The position numbers and the translations under genes were made by a program. From Ooceraea biroi (Eukaryota; Arthropoda; Insecta; Hymenoptera; Formicidae), in NCBI RefSeq assembly GCF_003672135.1, contig NC_039509.1, positions 9,682,663-9,746,662 on the forward strand: a DNA stretch of 64,000 nucleotides, written 5' to 3'. Shown one piece after another: positions 1-11,200 of the stretch. Below the pieces are notes generated by a model, which was given only the letters and a program-made list of their open reading frames with translations, ran no database searches and was not told the DNA's origin. Each line of letters opens with the position of its first letter. Within the stretch, counting starts at the first letter, position 1.

Positions 1-39
1 ACAATATTTATAGCGAGCGATAAGTGTAATAAAGTGACA

Positions 40-45
40 TTTATT
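40..45 (-). terminator. Candidate polyadenylation signal of the elongase
   Basis: Read on the minus strand this is AATAAA, about 120 bases beyond the elongase stop codon. Position and orientation fit the 3' end of that transcript. No transcript evidence is available, so the cleavage site is unknown. Confidence 0.5.
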
Positions 46-167
46 ACGAGACGTCATTATATTATTTTTACATTGCATATACATATTGTGTCATGTTGTA
101 CATACATATTACGAAAACAAATTTAGAACAATACCATTTCTACTTCACTTTCTACTCGACAATCTAC

Positions 168-2141
168 TTATTGCATTTTTTTGTCAGATTTTTTTTTGTA
201 TGCTCTTTGATAGAAACTATAAAATAGATAAAAATTTGTTACCATATTTCCTAAGAACAAGAAGACTATAAAGTCCGACGCCGCCTTGCATCTCGGGATG
301 AAGTTTTGCATTACGTATAGTATGATGAGGATAAATTGCACCTGAAATATAAATAAAACGATCAGAGATGTTAATTTGAATTCTAAAATCAAATATTAAT
401 TTAAAAAATTATTATTATATGATTTTAAATACTTTACATTTTTAAGAGTTGACGAATAAATTATATGAGAGAATAATAAGCTACACATATAAGAAAAATT
501 AAAAATATTGAAAGTGAAAAAGCAAAAATTACTTCAATACTGAGCTGCAAAAGCTCCTTTTTTGGTAAAAAGGAGCATAATACAAGGATAATGCAAAAGA
601 AGAAAATTAGGAGACTTTGTACCATTTGTATTATAGTTAAGTAGCGTTTTATTGTTGCGAGACTTTTTTGAACTTCCGGTCCACAGGCCGCTAAGAAGTA
701 ATACGTGTACATGATCACGTGTACGATGGTGTTCAACAAACTGATAAGTACGACAGGTCCAATAGTGTAATATCTCATGAGTAGCCAGGAAAAACCCAAG
801 GTAGATACATGATGATATAGATGCAAAGCGGACACTTGATTATTCTTTTTTCTTAAGATGAATATTACTGTTTCCATATAATCTAATATCTTCAACATCA
901 TGAAGTACCATCCACTCCTAATTAGCTACAACATAATTTAGACGATTCATTAATATGGACACATTACATCAATTATTCTACAAAACAAAGGTAAAATATA
1001 CGATATGTATCACATTACGTTGGTACTTATTCGATTGCTAATGTGAAAGTGTCTTGAAGACATCTTTAATAAGAAATTCTTTGTTGTTCACGATATATAT
1101 ATTCTCTATATTCACTAAGAAAATTTAGTCGAAAGTTTAGTTACTTCTAATTGCATTATTTTCATGATAAAAGGAAATAATCATATCAAATGTTTTTCAG
1201 AATTTTTGGCAAATTTGCAAATGAGTACCAATGACATACATTCGATATCATACTTTATACTTAGCTTATTACCCTCATCGGAGTCTCATCGTAGGAGTAA
1301 TCAAAAATAGGGCACAGAAACAACTTTTGACGTGTGAACAAACCGGCATCGAGTATGTCATAGACCAGTAACGCGTTCCCCGCAATTTGAACGATATTGT
1401 ATAACTGTATTAACTTCTTCAGTGAGTACGGTTTCCTATTTTTCATAAATCTAGGCGCAACAACGAGCACGATATAAATGTATGCCAATATTATAAGTGG
1501 CACTTGATAATTAGAAGCGACTAATGGCAGATCGACTACTCGTGGATCTGAAAATAGCATATTGAAATATATATGTTTGGATATACATCAAGTGAGAGAC
1601 AGTAGAAAGATCTTATCTTAACAGAATGCTGAGAGAAAAAAAGCAAGGAAATAAGGCCTTCCTTATGCCCTTCCACGCATTGCGTCCTGATTAGTATTTA
1701 AATGTACTTTTAACATGTGTAGAATAAATTAGTACATTACAATATAATATTCCGTCGTTTCAAATGCGCTACACATGTTTCGCAAGATTTACATATTATG
1801 TAGAATATTAACATCTTAATTTCTTATCTTACGGGATCCGAGAATTTTGAAAATTTTGAAATTTTAATTTAAAAGTAAATGCCTATGCTCTGATTATTTA
1901 TTTTGATAAGACAAGTTTTCATAATGACATCGTGACAGAATGGCAAAATCTCTCGTTCTATAATCGTTCGAATATTGTAAAAATAGAATTGGTGATGGAA
2001 ATTGCCATTAAATTCTGAATTATAGCGTTATGAGTGTTATTTTGAGCGTTAAATTATACATCCCTCACTTACATTATAAGATAAATAATATTTACCGAGC
2101 TTTTCTGTCCATTCAGTTTGAAAGTCTTGTAATACACCCAT
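168..2141 (-). CDS. ELO/ELOVL-family very-long-chain fatty acid elongase, complete, four exons
   Basis: The product is a 3-ketoacyl-CoA synthase-type elongase of the ER membrane, which condenses malonyl-CoA with a long acyl-CoA. I assembled it from four minus-strand exons: 2096-2141 (starts ATG, MGVLQDF...), 1273-1547, 623-925 and 168-341. All introns are GT-AG (548, 347 and 281 bp) and the frames join exactly to 265 aa plus TAA. Visible family marks are DPRV near residue 16, KNRKPY, LRKKNNQ, the catalytic histidine box HLYHH at residues 142-146, NTIVHVIMYTYY, and the conserved QMVQF, which is created only by splicing exon 3 to exon 4. Several hydrophobic membrane segments follow. The protein ends in KKMQ, a KKXX-type ER retrieval signal. 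The usual DT before the LRKK motif is ET here. In insects such genes are often tandemly expanded and feed cuticular hydrocarbon synthesis; which chain length this one makes is unknown. Unspliced reading gives false C-termini at 461 and 1261. Confidence 0.94.
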
Positions 2142-3298
2142 GATGAATAAATACACTTAATTGACGATCTTGCGTGACACTGTTGTTCTTACTATGAATA
2201 AAACGGAATAGCAATGTTCGTCTCCAACTAATAACATCTGACTTTTTTCATGAAGTAATTCACATAACTGGTGCCATTATGACGATAGTAACCGATTATG
2301 CACAGTAATCTAGGTTCATCGCATTTATACTACGCGCTGCCGTGCACTTTACACTTGGGAGTACGCATATTCATTTAAATAAAATTAGAATAATTTTCTT
2401 TTTCAGTGATATGCAATCAATATTCAATATGTACATGAAACATCTATAGCATTGAATCACAATGTCATACTTTTACGATTAATATATCTGAAACACATAA
2501 AACTTTATAAAGATCTTTAATAAGTATAGCGAATAATTTTTTATTATTGAAAACATAAATCGCAAGACAAAATTTTCGCATGTAAGCGATTAATTGAAAT
2601 ATATTTAATATATGGAAATTAATGGTCAGTGGTTTGGTCTGAAATAGGAATTTATAGCGCGCACTTTCGAGTTTTATTTACAACGTAAAGAGAAAATCAT
2701 ACTTAAGGGAAAGCATTCTCTTTTTCTTATTACAACTCATTTTTAATTTAATAAATATTTATGATTATTAACTATTAAACATAAATTTGCCTCTTATACA
2801 TTAGTAATCGATATCTCTATACATCTACATATCGACATTTTCCATCAATGACCCAAGGGTCACTAGAAAGGAAATGATACGGTTTTGTTCATTTTTTGAT
2901 CATCACTAGACTGCATTAATACTCATCGGTCATTTCCGCCAATAGTAATATCATGTTTTTGACAGACTCATCGAGTCATAATTAACGTAATATACTAATT
3001 ACATTATCACTATATAATTTAACCATCGATAGTAATCATTTTATATAACTATTCGGGATACTTTCTTCGAATTAGTTGAATCTGTAGAAATAAAACGTTG
3101 TATCCGATTTTACGAATTTTTATCATCATCAATATGTATTTACAGTGGGCATTTTACATACATGGAACTATACATAGGTGTGTGTGCGTGCGTGCGTGCG
3201 TGTTTGTATGCGTGTATAGTGCTCAATGGCATTTACATGAATTTTTCTTCTTTCATTCCATTTCTCCGTAATTTACGATTTGGAACATTATTAATTTT
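2142..3298. other. 5' flank of the elongase, no gene seen
   Basis: AT-rich sequence upstream of the elongase start. It should contain the promoter, but I cannot point to a convincing TATA box or initiator. A short GTGC/TG microsatellite lies at about 3178-3215. No reading frame here resembles a known protein. Confidence 0.5.
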
Positions 3299-3771
3299 GG
3301 TAAATCTACCGATTAGCGAACCCACCTCCTATCACCTTGTCCTTGACATATATTATAGAGATCACCCTTCTAAGTAACATTGTGCAAGTTTTAACCGTCG
3401 GTCGTTGTTTACTAAAAAGTTATTAACAAAAGAAGTTTAATGATTTTGCACGAATTTCAGCTGTCTACACGAACCAAGAACATAATATTGACATATATTA
3501 CAAAGGTCACCTTCCCGAATAACCCGCACTAGGTTTTAGTCGTCGATCGTTGTTTATGAATAAGTTATTAACAAAAGAAATTTTGCAACTATAGTAGTTA
3601 TTTTGAATATTGAAAGATATAAAAGACGAATATGTATATGAACGAAAGAAGGAAAGTCATTTAAAGCAGTGAATCGTTAATATATAGAATAGTTTCTTTT
3701 AATATAAGTACAAAGTATTCTTCACTTTAACCAAAAGCATAAACAGTTAAATAGAAAGTATTCTCTGCTTT

Positions 3772-3810
3772 AACCTAACCTAAACTAACCTAACCTAACC
3801 TGGTTAGGTT
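3772..3810. repeat. Interstitial CCTAA (TTAGG) telomere-type repeats
   Basis: A run of CCTAA pentamers with one AAACT interruption, then an inverted GGTTAGG unit. TTAGG is the canonical telomere repeat of many insects. The array is short, about six units, and directly abuts the palindrome that follows. Confidence 0.8.
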
Positions 3811-3960
3811 ATATTTTCCGAAACTGGAGCCCCGGACACATACGCTCGGTTTCAGCTCGCTTCGCGGGAGGGCGGGGGGCGGGGGGCGGGGGGCGAAGCC
3901 CCTGCTGCGGGCTGAAACCGAGCGTATGTGTCCGGGGCTCCAGTTTCGGAAAATATAACC
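3807..3960. repeat. Perfect 50-bp inverted repeat with a G-run loop (potential G-quadruplex)
   Basis: Arms 3807-3856 and 3911-3960 are exact reverse complements over 50 bases (GGTTATATTTTCCGAAACTG... outermost). The 54-base loop contains consecutive GCGGGGG units with several runs of five or six G on the plus strand, at about 3868-3893. By sequence it could form a hairpin and a G-quadruplex. Perfect arms imply a recent origin or ongoing gene conversion. Confidence 0.85.
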
Positions 3961-4142
3961 TTTTGCTTGTTGTGGACGGCTGAAAATTCGTGCAAAATCA
4001 TTAAACTTCTTTTGTTAATAACTTTTTAGTAAACAACGACCAACGGCTAAAACCTTTTGAAGGTCACTCAGGAGGGTGACCTCTATAATATATGTCAAGG
4101 ACAAAGTGATAGGAGGTGGGTTCGCTAATCGGTAGATTTACC

Positions 4143-4465
4143 TTAAGTTTTATTATCTTATATATGCAATTAGGAGATTATTACTGGAATTATATTAGTT
4201 ATTATTATATACATAAGTATTATTAACACACGTAAATTAGATTGGCCTATTCATAATTGTGATTGTGATAGTCATATTTCAAAAGTGTGTGTATGTACAC
4301 AAATCCGACATTACGAAAGCATGTAATCAGTCCAATATGAAATAGTCGATCTTTCAACATTGAACATATTAAACCGTATCAAAATAATATGTACAAGAAT
4401 ATATAATTAATTTAAAATCATAGAAGCTATTTACACTCACAATTAATGCCGAGTTATTACATTAA
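4143..4465. other. AT-rich spacer, nothing recognised
   Basis: Short AT-rich stretch between two transposon remnants. No gene, RNA or repeat could be supported. Confidence 0.5.
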
Positions 4466-4631
4466 GGCCCGCTACACACTAGCGGTCCGCTCACGGTCCG
4501 ATCAAATTTTTCTATTGTTATAATGGAGCGGAACGAGACTTGAGCGTTACCCGTAATGTGAATACGTCCATTATAACCAATGGAAGAATATTTGATCGGA
4601 CCGTGAGCGGACCGCTAGTGTGTATCGGGCC
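4466..4631. mobile_element. Small PIF/Harbinger-like MITE (166 bp)
   Basis: Near-palindromic element. It opens with GGCCCGCTACACACTAGCGG and closes with the inverted counterpart ending CGGGCC, arms about 65 bases. It is flanked on both sides by TAA (4463-4465 and 4632-4634). A three-base TWA duplication with GGCC-type ends fits PIF/Harbinger. No coding capacity. Confidence 0.75.
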
Positions 4632-4634
4632 TAA

Positions 4635-5764
4635 ATCGATCTAGCCGCAACTATTTCTCATTCCGACATTTCTTTTTCTTTCATTTACTTTCTTGCGAAG
4701 TTTGATTGATAGATTGACAAAATGATTGCATAGATTGTATATAGATAGATGAGCAAATGTGTAGCTGGTCAGGAGAGAAACACAGGTTTCCTCGGAGCAG
4801 GCAACAAGTTCGTCTTCAATAACTTATTATATAATTCAAGAACAATGTCTTTATTATTATAAACAGTTAATAACTCGCACCAGTTTTAGATCGATTATCG
4901 CCGCTATATCTCTACTTGTAGATCGTTCGAAGGCTGAGGTACGACTGACTGTACACGCTCTTATTTTCACATTCGCTCGCCCTGTCGAATTCTCTCGAAC
5001 TTTTTCTACATAGGTTGGTCCGCTAGACTCGCCGATACGCGAACAAATATCTCAGGGCCGTATGTCGCTATTCTTGCACGTTTTCCCTTACAAATGTAAG
5101 CAAATCGATATATAAGTAATATAAAATTTTTCTTGTATGTCTGAGAGACGAGATTTTCCTGTTTTATGTTTCCTGTTATTTGAACCTGATATTTCTGGTG
5201 TCTAATATGAAAACATGTTGATCCATATCTCTTTCCGAGTTCTCAATTTCCATACTAATATTAATCATAACAATTAATATTCAGCTACAGATTCACCGCA
5301 CGTGTCATCATCTATTTTCCACTAGTGTAGTGATACAAGATCGTTTCTCAAGAATCATTGTGCGCAGATATATTCGCATTAATGGAATTATTGATAATTA
5401 ACATTCTCTCATTTTAATTTTGATAAAATAATGTAAGATTAATAATTTGCAATGTGCAGGTCTGCAAAGTCAAGGGAGCGCAATTCATAATCTAACCTTT
5501 ACGTACTTAACTGTCGTCAATAGTTACATCAATGCGTTTCATTAACATTTCTGCTTTGATGAAGTATTTGACGTAAGATACAATTGTCACAAATTATAAT
5601 TGCAAAAGATCCATTATCATGATGATTTCAGAGTATCGTTTTGATTTTGTCATTTTTAATAGTCATAGACGTAATCTGTTAACAGAATGCGCGTTAAAAA
5701 GAATATACGTTAAAAAAATACAAGTAGTTGTACAACGCGTAATGTTAGTAGATCTCCCAAACAT
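4635..5764. other. AT-rich intergenic sequence, no gene seen
   Basis: I find no long open frame with protein-like character and no clear repeat. The only frame near the right edge (5619-5810) runs into the foldback element and is probably chance. Confidence 0.5.
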
Positions 5765-7805
5765 ACGGAACATACGGAAGTATCCCCTTCCAATTTTGAT
5801 GAGTTTTTAATATGTATTGTTTTCCAGCTCAAAAGAAGGAACACGTATTTTTTATACGTACCCATACGCACTTTTAGGAGGTTAAATAACTCTTTGAAAA
5901 AAATCGGTTTTTATCTTTTGAGGCGAATATCTTCGAAACTATTAAAGATAGGAAAAAGATTTTTTAACCAAAATGAATGGCTTTGAGAGTACTTTAAAAG
6001 AGAGTCAGAAAACAAATTAATTGTTTTATTTTTCAAACTACCCTCACCACTCATCACTTTTTTCAAAATTTCGAAATTGTTTATTACCAATAGAAAGCTT
6101 ATTTTTTAACGAATTCAACCATATCTAATAAAGTTGCGTTCCGAAGAATCATTTTCCAGAATTAAATACAAACGCCTCCATATACGAACGTTATTTGTGC
6201 CTGTCCATGCGATTCTTCATGCAACACATTCTGTTCGTAATATCTTCTAGTAATAAAAAAGATAACTATATCATAACTGGTAGAAAACGTAAAAAAACAT
6301 CCTGTCGAACATAAAATCGTACCAAAAACATCATAAATATAAAAGATGTTTTGCGTGTCAATGACAATTAATAAAATACTTAATAACATATCTTTACTGG
6401 ATGAGGTACATAACTGATGCAAGATACGTCCACATCGCTGCACAGTTTAAAATTTACAAATGATCTAATGATACATGCATTCCGTGTATCATTAGATGCA
6501 TAAGTGTATCTTATTGTTTATTCTATCTGTTATTCATCTATATTTAGACGCTTATGTATAATAATACATAATTATGCATAATTAGACTCTCGCCGCGCAT
6601 AATATTCTATTGCGAACAATATTTTATTATGCGCGATGAGACTGGTTTAATTTCAGACGCTTACTATATGAATAACAGCAGATGCATACACTTATCTATA
6701 GAATGCATGTATCATGTGATCATTTGTAAGTTTATAACTGTGCAGCGATATGGATGTACCTTGCATCAGTTCTGGTGTACCTCAACATCTAGCATTCAGT
6801 TTTTATTATTATTTATACTACTATTAAATAATATTATTACTATTATTTGTTTTATTTTACTTTTCTTGTGTTCATGGACGGGCACAAATATACGGAGGCT
6901 TTGTAATTAATTCTCAAAAATGATTCTTCAGAACAACTTCAGTGCAACTTTATTATTATATAATAGAATGGAAATAAATCGTCAACCGTACTGGCCGTAC
7001 TGGCAATATTAAATTTTAATTAAATAATAGCCTACAACGTTTCGACCATTGGTTCTGGTCCTTCTCAGGTGGAAAAAATCACAATCTTATACATAAAGAT
7101 GACAATAGTGGCAACATAGTCATTATCTAAAATGTAATAACCACAACAGTGAGTAGATAGAATTAACAACGCTATGAACAATCCGACCAACCAGTAAACT
7201 TACATGCAAAGATATGTCACAAAAATTACGACGCAAATCTCACAAACTGGTGAGCAGAATATGTTTACCACTTACAGAAGCAAAACAAGGCAATGAGACA
7301 CTAAGCGATTCTGACTATGTTATCGTAAATAACCGGCAAGTTGTTTGTGTCAATTTGAAGATTAATATTGCCAGTACGGTTGACGATTTATTTCCATTCT
7401 ATTGTATTTGATACACTGGTGAAGAAAAGAAGTTACATCTGGATTGTTTATTATTATATAGTTGAATTCGTAAAAAAATAAGCTATCTATTGGTGATAAA
7501 AAATTTCGAAATTTTGAAAAAAGTGATGAGTGATGGAAATATTTTGAAAAATAAAAAAATAAAATTTTTTTCTCATTCTTTTTTAAAGTACTCTTAAAGC
7601 CATTCATTTTGGTTAAAAATTTTTTTTATCTTTAATAGTTTCGATTTGCCTCGAAAGATAAAAATGGATTTTTTTCAAAGGGCTGTTTAACCTCCTAAAA
7701 GTGCATATGGGCACGTATAAAAAAATACATGTCCCTTCTTTTGGAAAACAACATATTAAAAGCTCATCAAAATCAGAGAGGGACACTTCCATACGTTTCT
7801 TTCCA
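5765..7805. mobile_element. Large foldback element, about 0.7-0.8-kb arms, interrupted by a later insertion
   Basis: Sequence from about 5765 to 6600 returns in inverted order from about 6620 to 7805. Examples: CTCAAAAGAAGGAACACGTA near 5829 against its inverse near 7735; TTGTGCCTGTCCATG near 6195 against its inverse near 6880; AATGATACATGCATTC near 6467 against its inverse near 6705. The arms are diverged by point changes and small indels. The right arm is split at 6963-7447 by another element. The short frames at 6162-6443 and 6629-6910 are mirror images within the arms and look non-coding. Outer ends are approximate. Confidence 0.8.
6963..7447 (-). mobile_element. Penelope-like (pLTR-type) insertion, 485 bp, with 13-bp target duplication
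   Basis: The host foldback arm is interrupted exactly here, and TTATTATTATATA is duplicated at 6950-6962 and 7448-7460. The insert begins with about 38 bases (AATAGAATGGAAATAAATCG...) that return inverted near 7362-7403. It contains, on the minus strand at about 7037-7073, CCTGAGAAGGACC...GGTCGAAACGTTG. That motif is characteristic of Penelope-like retroelement terminal repeats and resembles a hammerhead ribozyme core (CTGA...GAAAC around a GACC/GGTC stem). Only a terminal fragment is present, with no reverse transcriptase. The small frame at 7214-7411 is not recognised. Confidence 0.6.
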
Positions 7806-10800
7806 TGTATTGTCACTACATCACATATTTAACTAGCAGAGTTCTTAGCATCTTAACGTATTGATATTTTGATATATTTTCGTTAACCATTATTACTTTA
7901 ATCTCATTAATTACAATATTATCAATCATTGGGTGAATTTACACTTTGCCTTTATCCCCGGCTTTCTTCGCACGATACAAAAAAATAATATTCGTGGAAT
8001 CTTCGTCAATTTACTTTTAACAAGTTTTATTTAATTTAGTTTTAATTTGGTTATAACAATTCGACGCCCCGCGATTCGCGTACGGTGATCGCATGTATGT
8101 GTGTGTGAATGCAGCAACGTTTGGAAGTGAATATGTTGTACGGTAATGCACGTGACGATAATACGGGAATCGCGCATTGTGAACTCGAATGGCCATTATG
8201 TTACTTTGTTACTACATCACTACAGGGTGCCCGTCCACTCTCTCTTTCTCTCCCTCTCTTTCTCTTTCTCTTTTCCGGCGACAGTAATAGTTCATTTGGG
8301 TCAACGTGCGTGTAATCGTACATATGCGCACGCACAAACTCCGAAGTCCTCAACGTCATCCTTTGTGCAACGTTTAATTGACAACTAAATGCGCGAGGCA
8401 ATCTCGTGAGTCCCAGCAGATTCGCTAATGCTGAGTTCACAATGCATCCCTTAGCTGGATTTGTCGCAGATCGTTTTAATGTGCGAGTGGCACGTGGCCT
8501 CGTAGAGCCTTAGTCGTGAGGAATCATGCTAATTATGCTAACAATAAGTAGTACGTAGGGAAAGGGAAAGAGATATGGCGCTTTCTCTTTCTCTCTTTTC
8601 CCTTCTCTCTCTCTCTCTCTCTCTCTCGCTCTCGCTCTTTCTCTCACCTTCTCTCCTCGTCTTTTTCCAGCATAACAACGACAACGACGACCACGTTATA
8701 TGCGGGCTTTGTAATAATCCTCTCGGTGGAGAATCTCGGAGTTTATACTCGGTCCGCGTATGCGCTTCGTCGATGCCCTCCACCAGCCGCCTGCTTTTCG
8801 CTATTTTATGCGCATATAAGTGGGAGATAACAAACGTTGGGTCGGATTCACCGTTATTTTGTTACTGCGATTTCGCTCTACCTACCACCACTTGTCATTC
8901 ATGTCGGTCACCTTTGCGTTGTTTCACTGGCGTTTTTTCATTTTCCATATGATTACATATGTTACAATGTTATTAGCGTATAGATTTTTCGATTTTGTTA
9001 CATATAATTTCATTCGTCGACATTAAATTAAAGTACTTTGGGTGTTTTCATGCATTTGCTCTCTGTATGTGTGTAAGGGAGGTGTGTGTGTGTATTCTTG
9101 TACTTTTACCCTTGTAAGATCTTTCGCGAAAATTAGATTTTATAAGTTGTCCTTTCTCCTGCGTTCCCTTCCGATGGTAACATCGTCATGATAGGAAAAA
9201 CCGTTGGATCCTTTCTTATATCAAAGGCTTACCGAAATGCTTCTGAGATAATATCTCAAGAGATCTTTCGACCCTTCTTTCATTGTCCTCTTTATTATAA
9301 ATAAGGAGCATCGCTAAAGTAGACGATCAACGAGGCGTAAGTGCCTTTCTTTTTGTTACGAGGGGACAATCGCAGTTAAAATATAGGACTCTGCGTGAGG
9401 TGTTCTTTACCAATATTTCTCGAGATATGAAAAGAATATCTCTAATGCTATTAACAAATTAAAATTTCTCGATCGTAAAAGAAAATGCAAATAGATCCAT
9501 GAAACTGAATCTTCCTTTGAAGATCTCTTTGTGGAAAAAAATATAAATATGACAAATTCTGATGTTGTCAGAAGAACACGTTTAACATAACTGATTGTGC
9601 TTCTCTAATAATAATCAATACGAGATCAGAAGTCCGGAGCACCTCCGAAACGAGAGAGTAGACTCTCTCATTTCTCATTGTATATCCTTTGAAAGCGTCT
9701 TGCGCTCTCTCTAAGAGCGCGACAATTTATTTCATTACCTCGTGTGTTAGCCATCTACGAAAACCTCTCTAGCCACGGCGACAACACTGTTCTCCAACGT
9801 AATTTACACCGTGGCGGGGGTCGATCGGGCGTCGTCGTCTTGTATCGGCGAAGGGTAGGTTGCGAGAGCTGACGCCGACAACCCCGTTTGCGTCCTCGAG
9901 ATTGGACGAGTCGGATTTCCTCCGGTCGGTTTTCGCCCCTGTACATCGATGCGCTGCTTTTTTAAGGCGGCTCGATCTTTCTTCTTTTTTCCTCTTTTTG
10001 TCCCTCTTTTGCGAATCGCCAGGTAGAAAAAGGGGTCATCCGGTAGATTAAGCTTACCCGCCTCAACGCGAACATCCATATTCTTTACCGGCCTGACGTC
10101 GTTTGCACCGTGTGTATACGGAGTGTCGGGCATAACTTTTACCGAGCGAAGCGATGTTTGAGGACCAAGAGAAAAACCTCCATCAGAGTTCAATTAAATA
10201 CTATATTGTTTTTCCGCAAATGCAATATTTCGTTGTCAACTGTCATGTCGATCGATTTTCGAAATGAAATTCCGTTGGTGCACGTGACAATCAAGAGGCG
10301 AGTCAATCTCTCTCGGTCTCTTATCTCTAGCCGAATGAAATCAAATTGGTCGTTCGCTGAAAATTTTTTCGCATATCCCGCGTGTTTCGTGTGATTGCAG
10401 CAATATTTTCACGATTAATGTCATCGAAGGTGTTAAACACGGCTTTATTTTCGGGACGGACGTAAACGGGCGCGCAATTTTGTCGATGCATCGTCGCCGC
10501 AATGAAGTTTCCCCTCGCAATACAATTACCGGCGCGACATTAACGGCGGCCTTCCCAACGCGAAAGCGAGTCGACGTAGCGTGTGCGTGACAGAACGGTA
10601 GAAACACGGAAGAAAAGGCGGAATTCCGTCACGGGCCGGAATCCGGCGATAATTTGTCGCGGGATTACCGCGCCGTCCAACGGCGCGTAAAATAATAGTA
10701 CGCATTTAATATGAAATAAATCCGAGCACATCTCACTCGCTCTTTTTTCGCTCAGCGAGGCATCGAGAAGTGAAGATAATGCTGGCACAATTCGCGTAAT

Positions 10801-11200
10801 AACACTTTTAATATGTTTTTTGTTCAGCTCGAACACTGGACTGTGTGCAAAAGAATTGTAATCCACTATCGTAGCCGGAAATGTCGGCGGCGCGATGAAG
10901 CTATTATTCGTACATTTTTCGGGTGCGGAATTTTGAAAATAACAAAGACTGCAAATTTACATTGTCTACACGACGTAGCGTTGATTTCGCATTAACGTTG
11001 ATTGCATAGCGAAACGTCCAGTTAGATAAATTTGATCAGTAAAATTACGTAACGGAAACGAGAGAAGAATTCTCTCGCAGCGCATTACATTTATCGAAAG
11101 ATACATCATACAGGTGTCAAGATGTAGCTTTCACTGTCGCGCCATGATCAACCGATTGATCTGCAACCCCTTGATAAGCAATTAATAAAACACGCTCAAT
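7806..11200. other. Intergenic or intronic block, simple repeats only
   Basis: Contains pyrimidine-rich simple repeats: CT-rich runs at about 8238-8275 and 8579-8660 and a TG run at about 9082-9095. Frames that cross them (for example 8575-8952) translate to Leu/Ser strings and are artefacts. GC content and CpG rise after about 9.7 kb. Frames on both strands at 9755-10193 overlap each other and match nothing I know. Confidence 0.55.

Larger units (their letters stand above)
3299..4142. mobile_element. Inverted-repeat element with about 165-bp arms, carrying an internal insertion
   Basis: The left arm (3299-3463, starting GGTAAATCTACCGATTAGCG) returns inverted at about 3970-4142 with roughly 90 percent identity by eye. 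A diverged direct copy of part of the arm (from ACATATATTA to TTAACAAAAGAAA) lies at about 3490-3590. No reading frame inside suggests a transposase, so this looks non-autonomous. Telomere-type repeats and a second, perfect palindrome sit between the arms. The target duplication is unclear. Confidence 0.75.

Noticed and set aside
461..901. 146-aa membrane protein frame as a separate gene
   Set aside because: Its last 45 residues are read-through of an intron. The conserved part is elongase exon 3 (623-925), and the true C-terminus is exon 4 at 168-341.
8575..8952. 125-aa frame beginning with a Leu/Ser-rich hydrophobic stretch resembling a signal peptide
   Set aside because: The stretch is a translated CT microsatellite and its mirror frame on the other strand is equally open.
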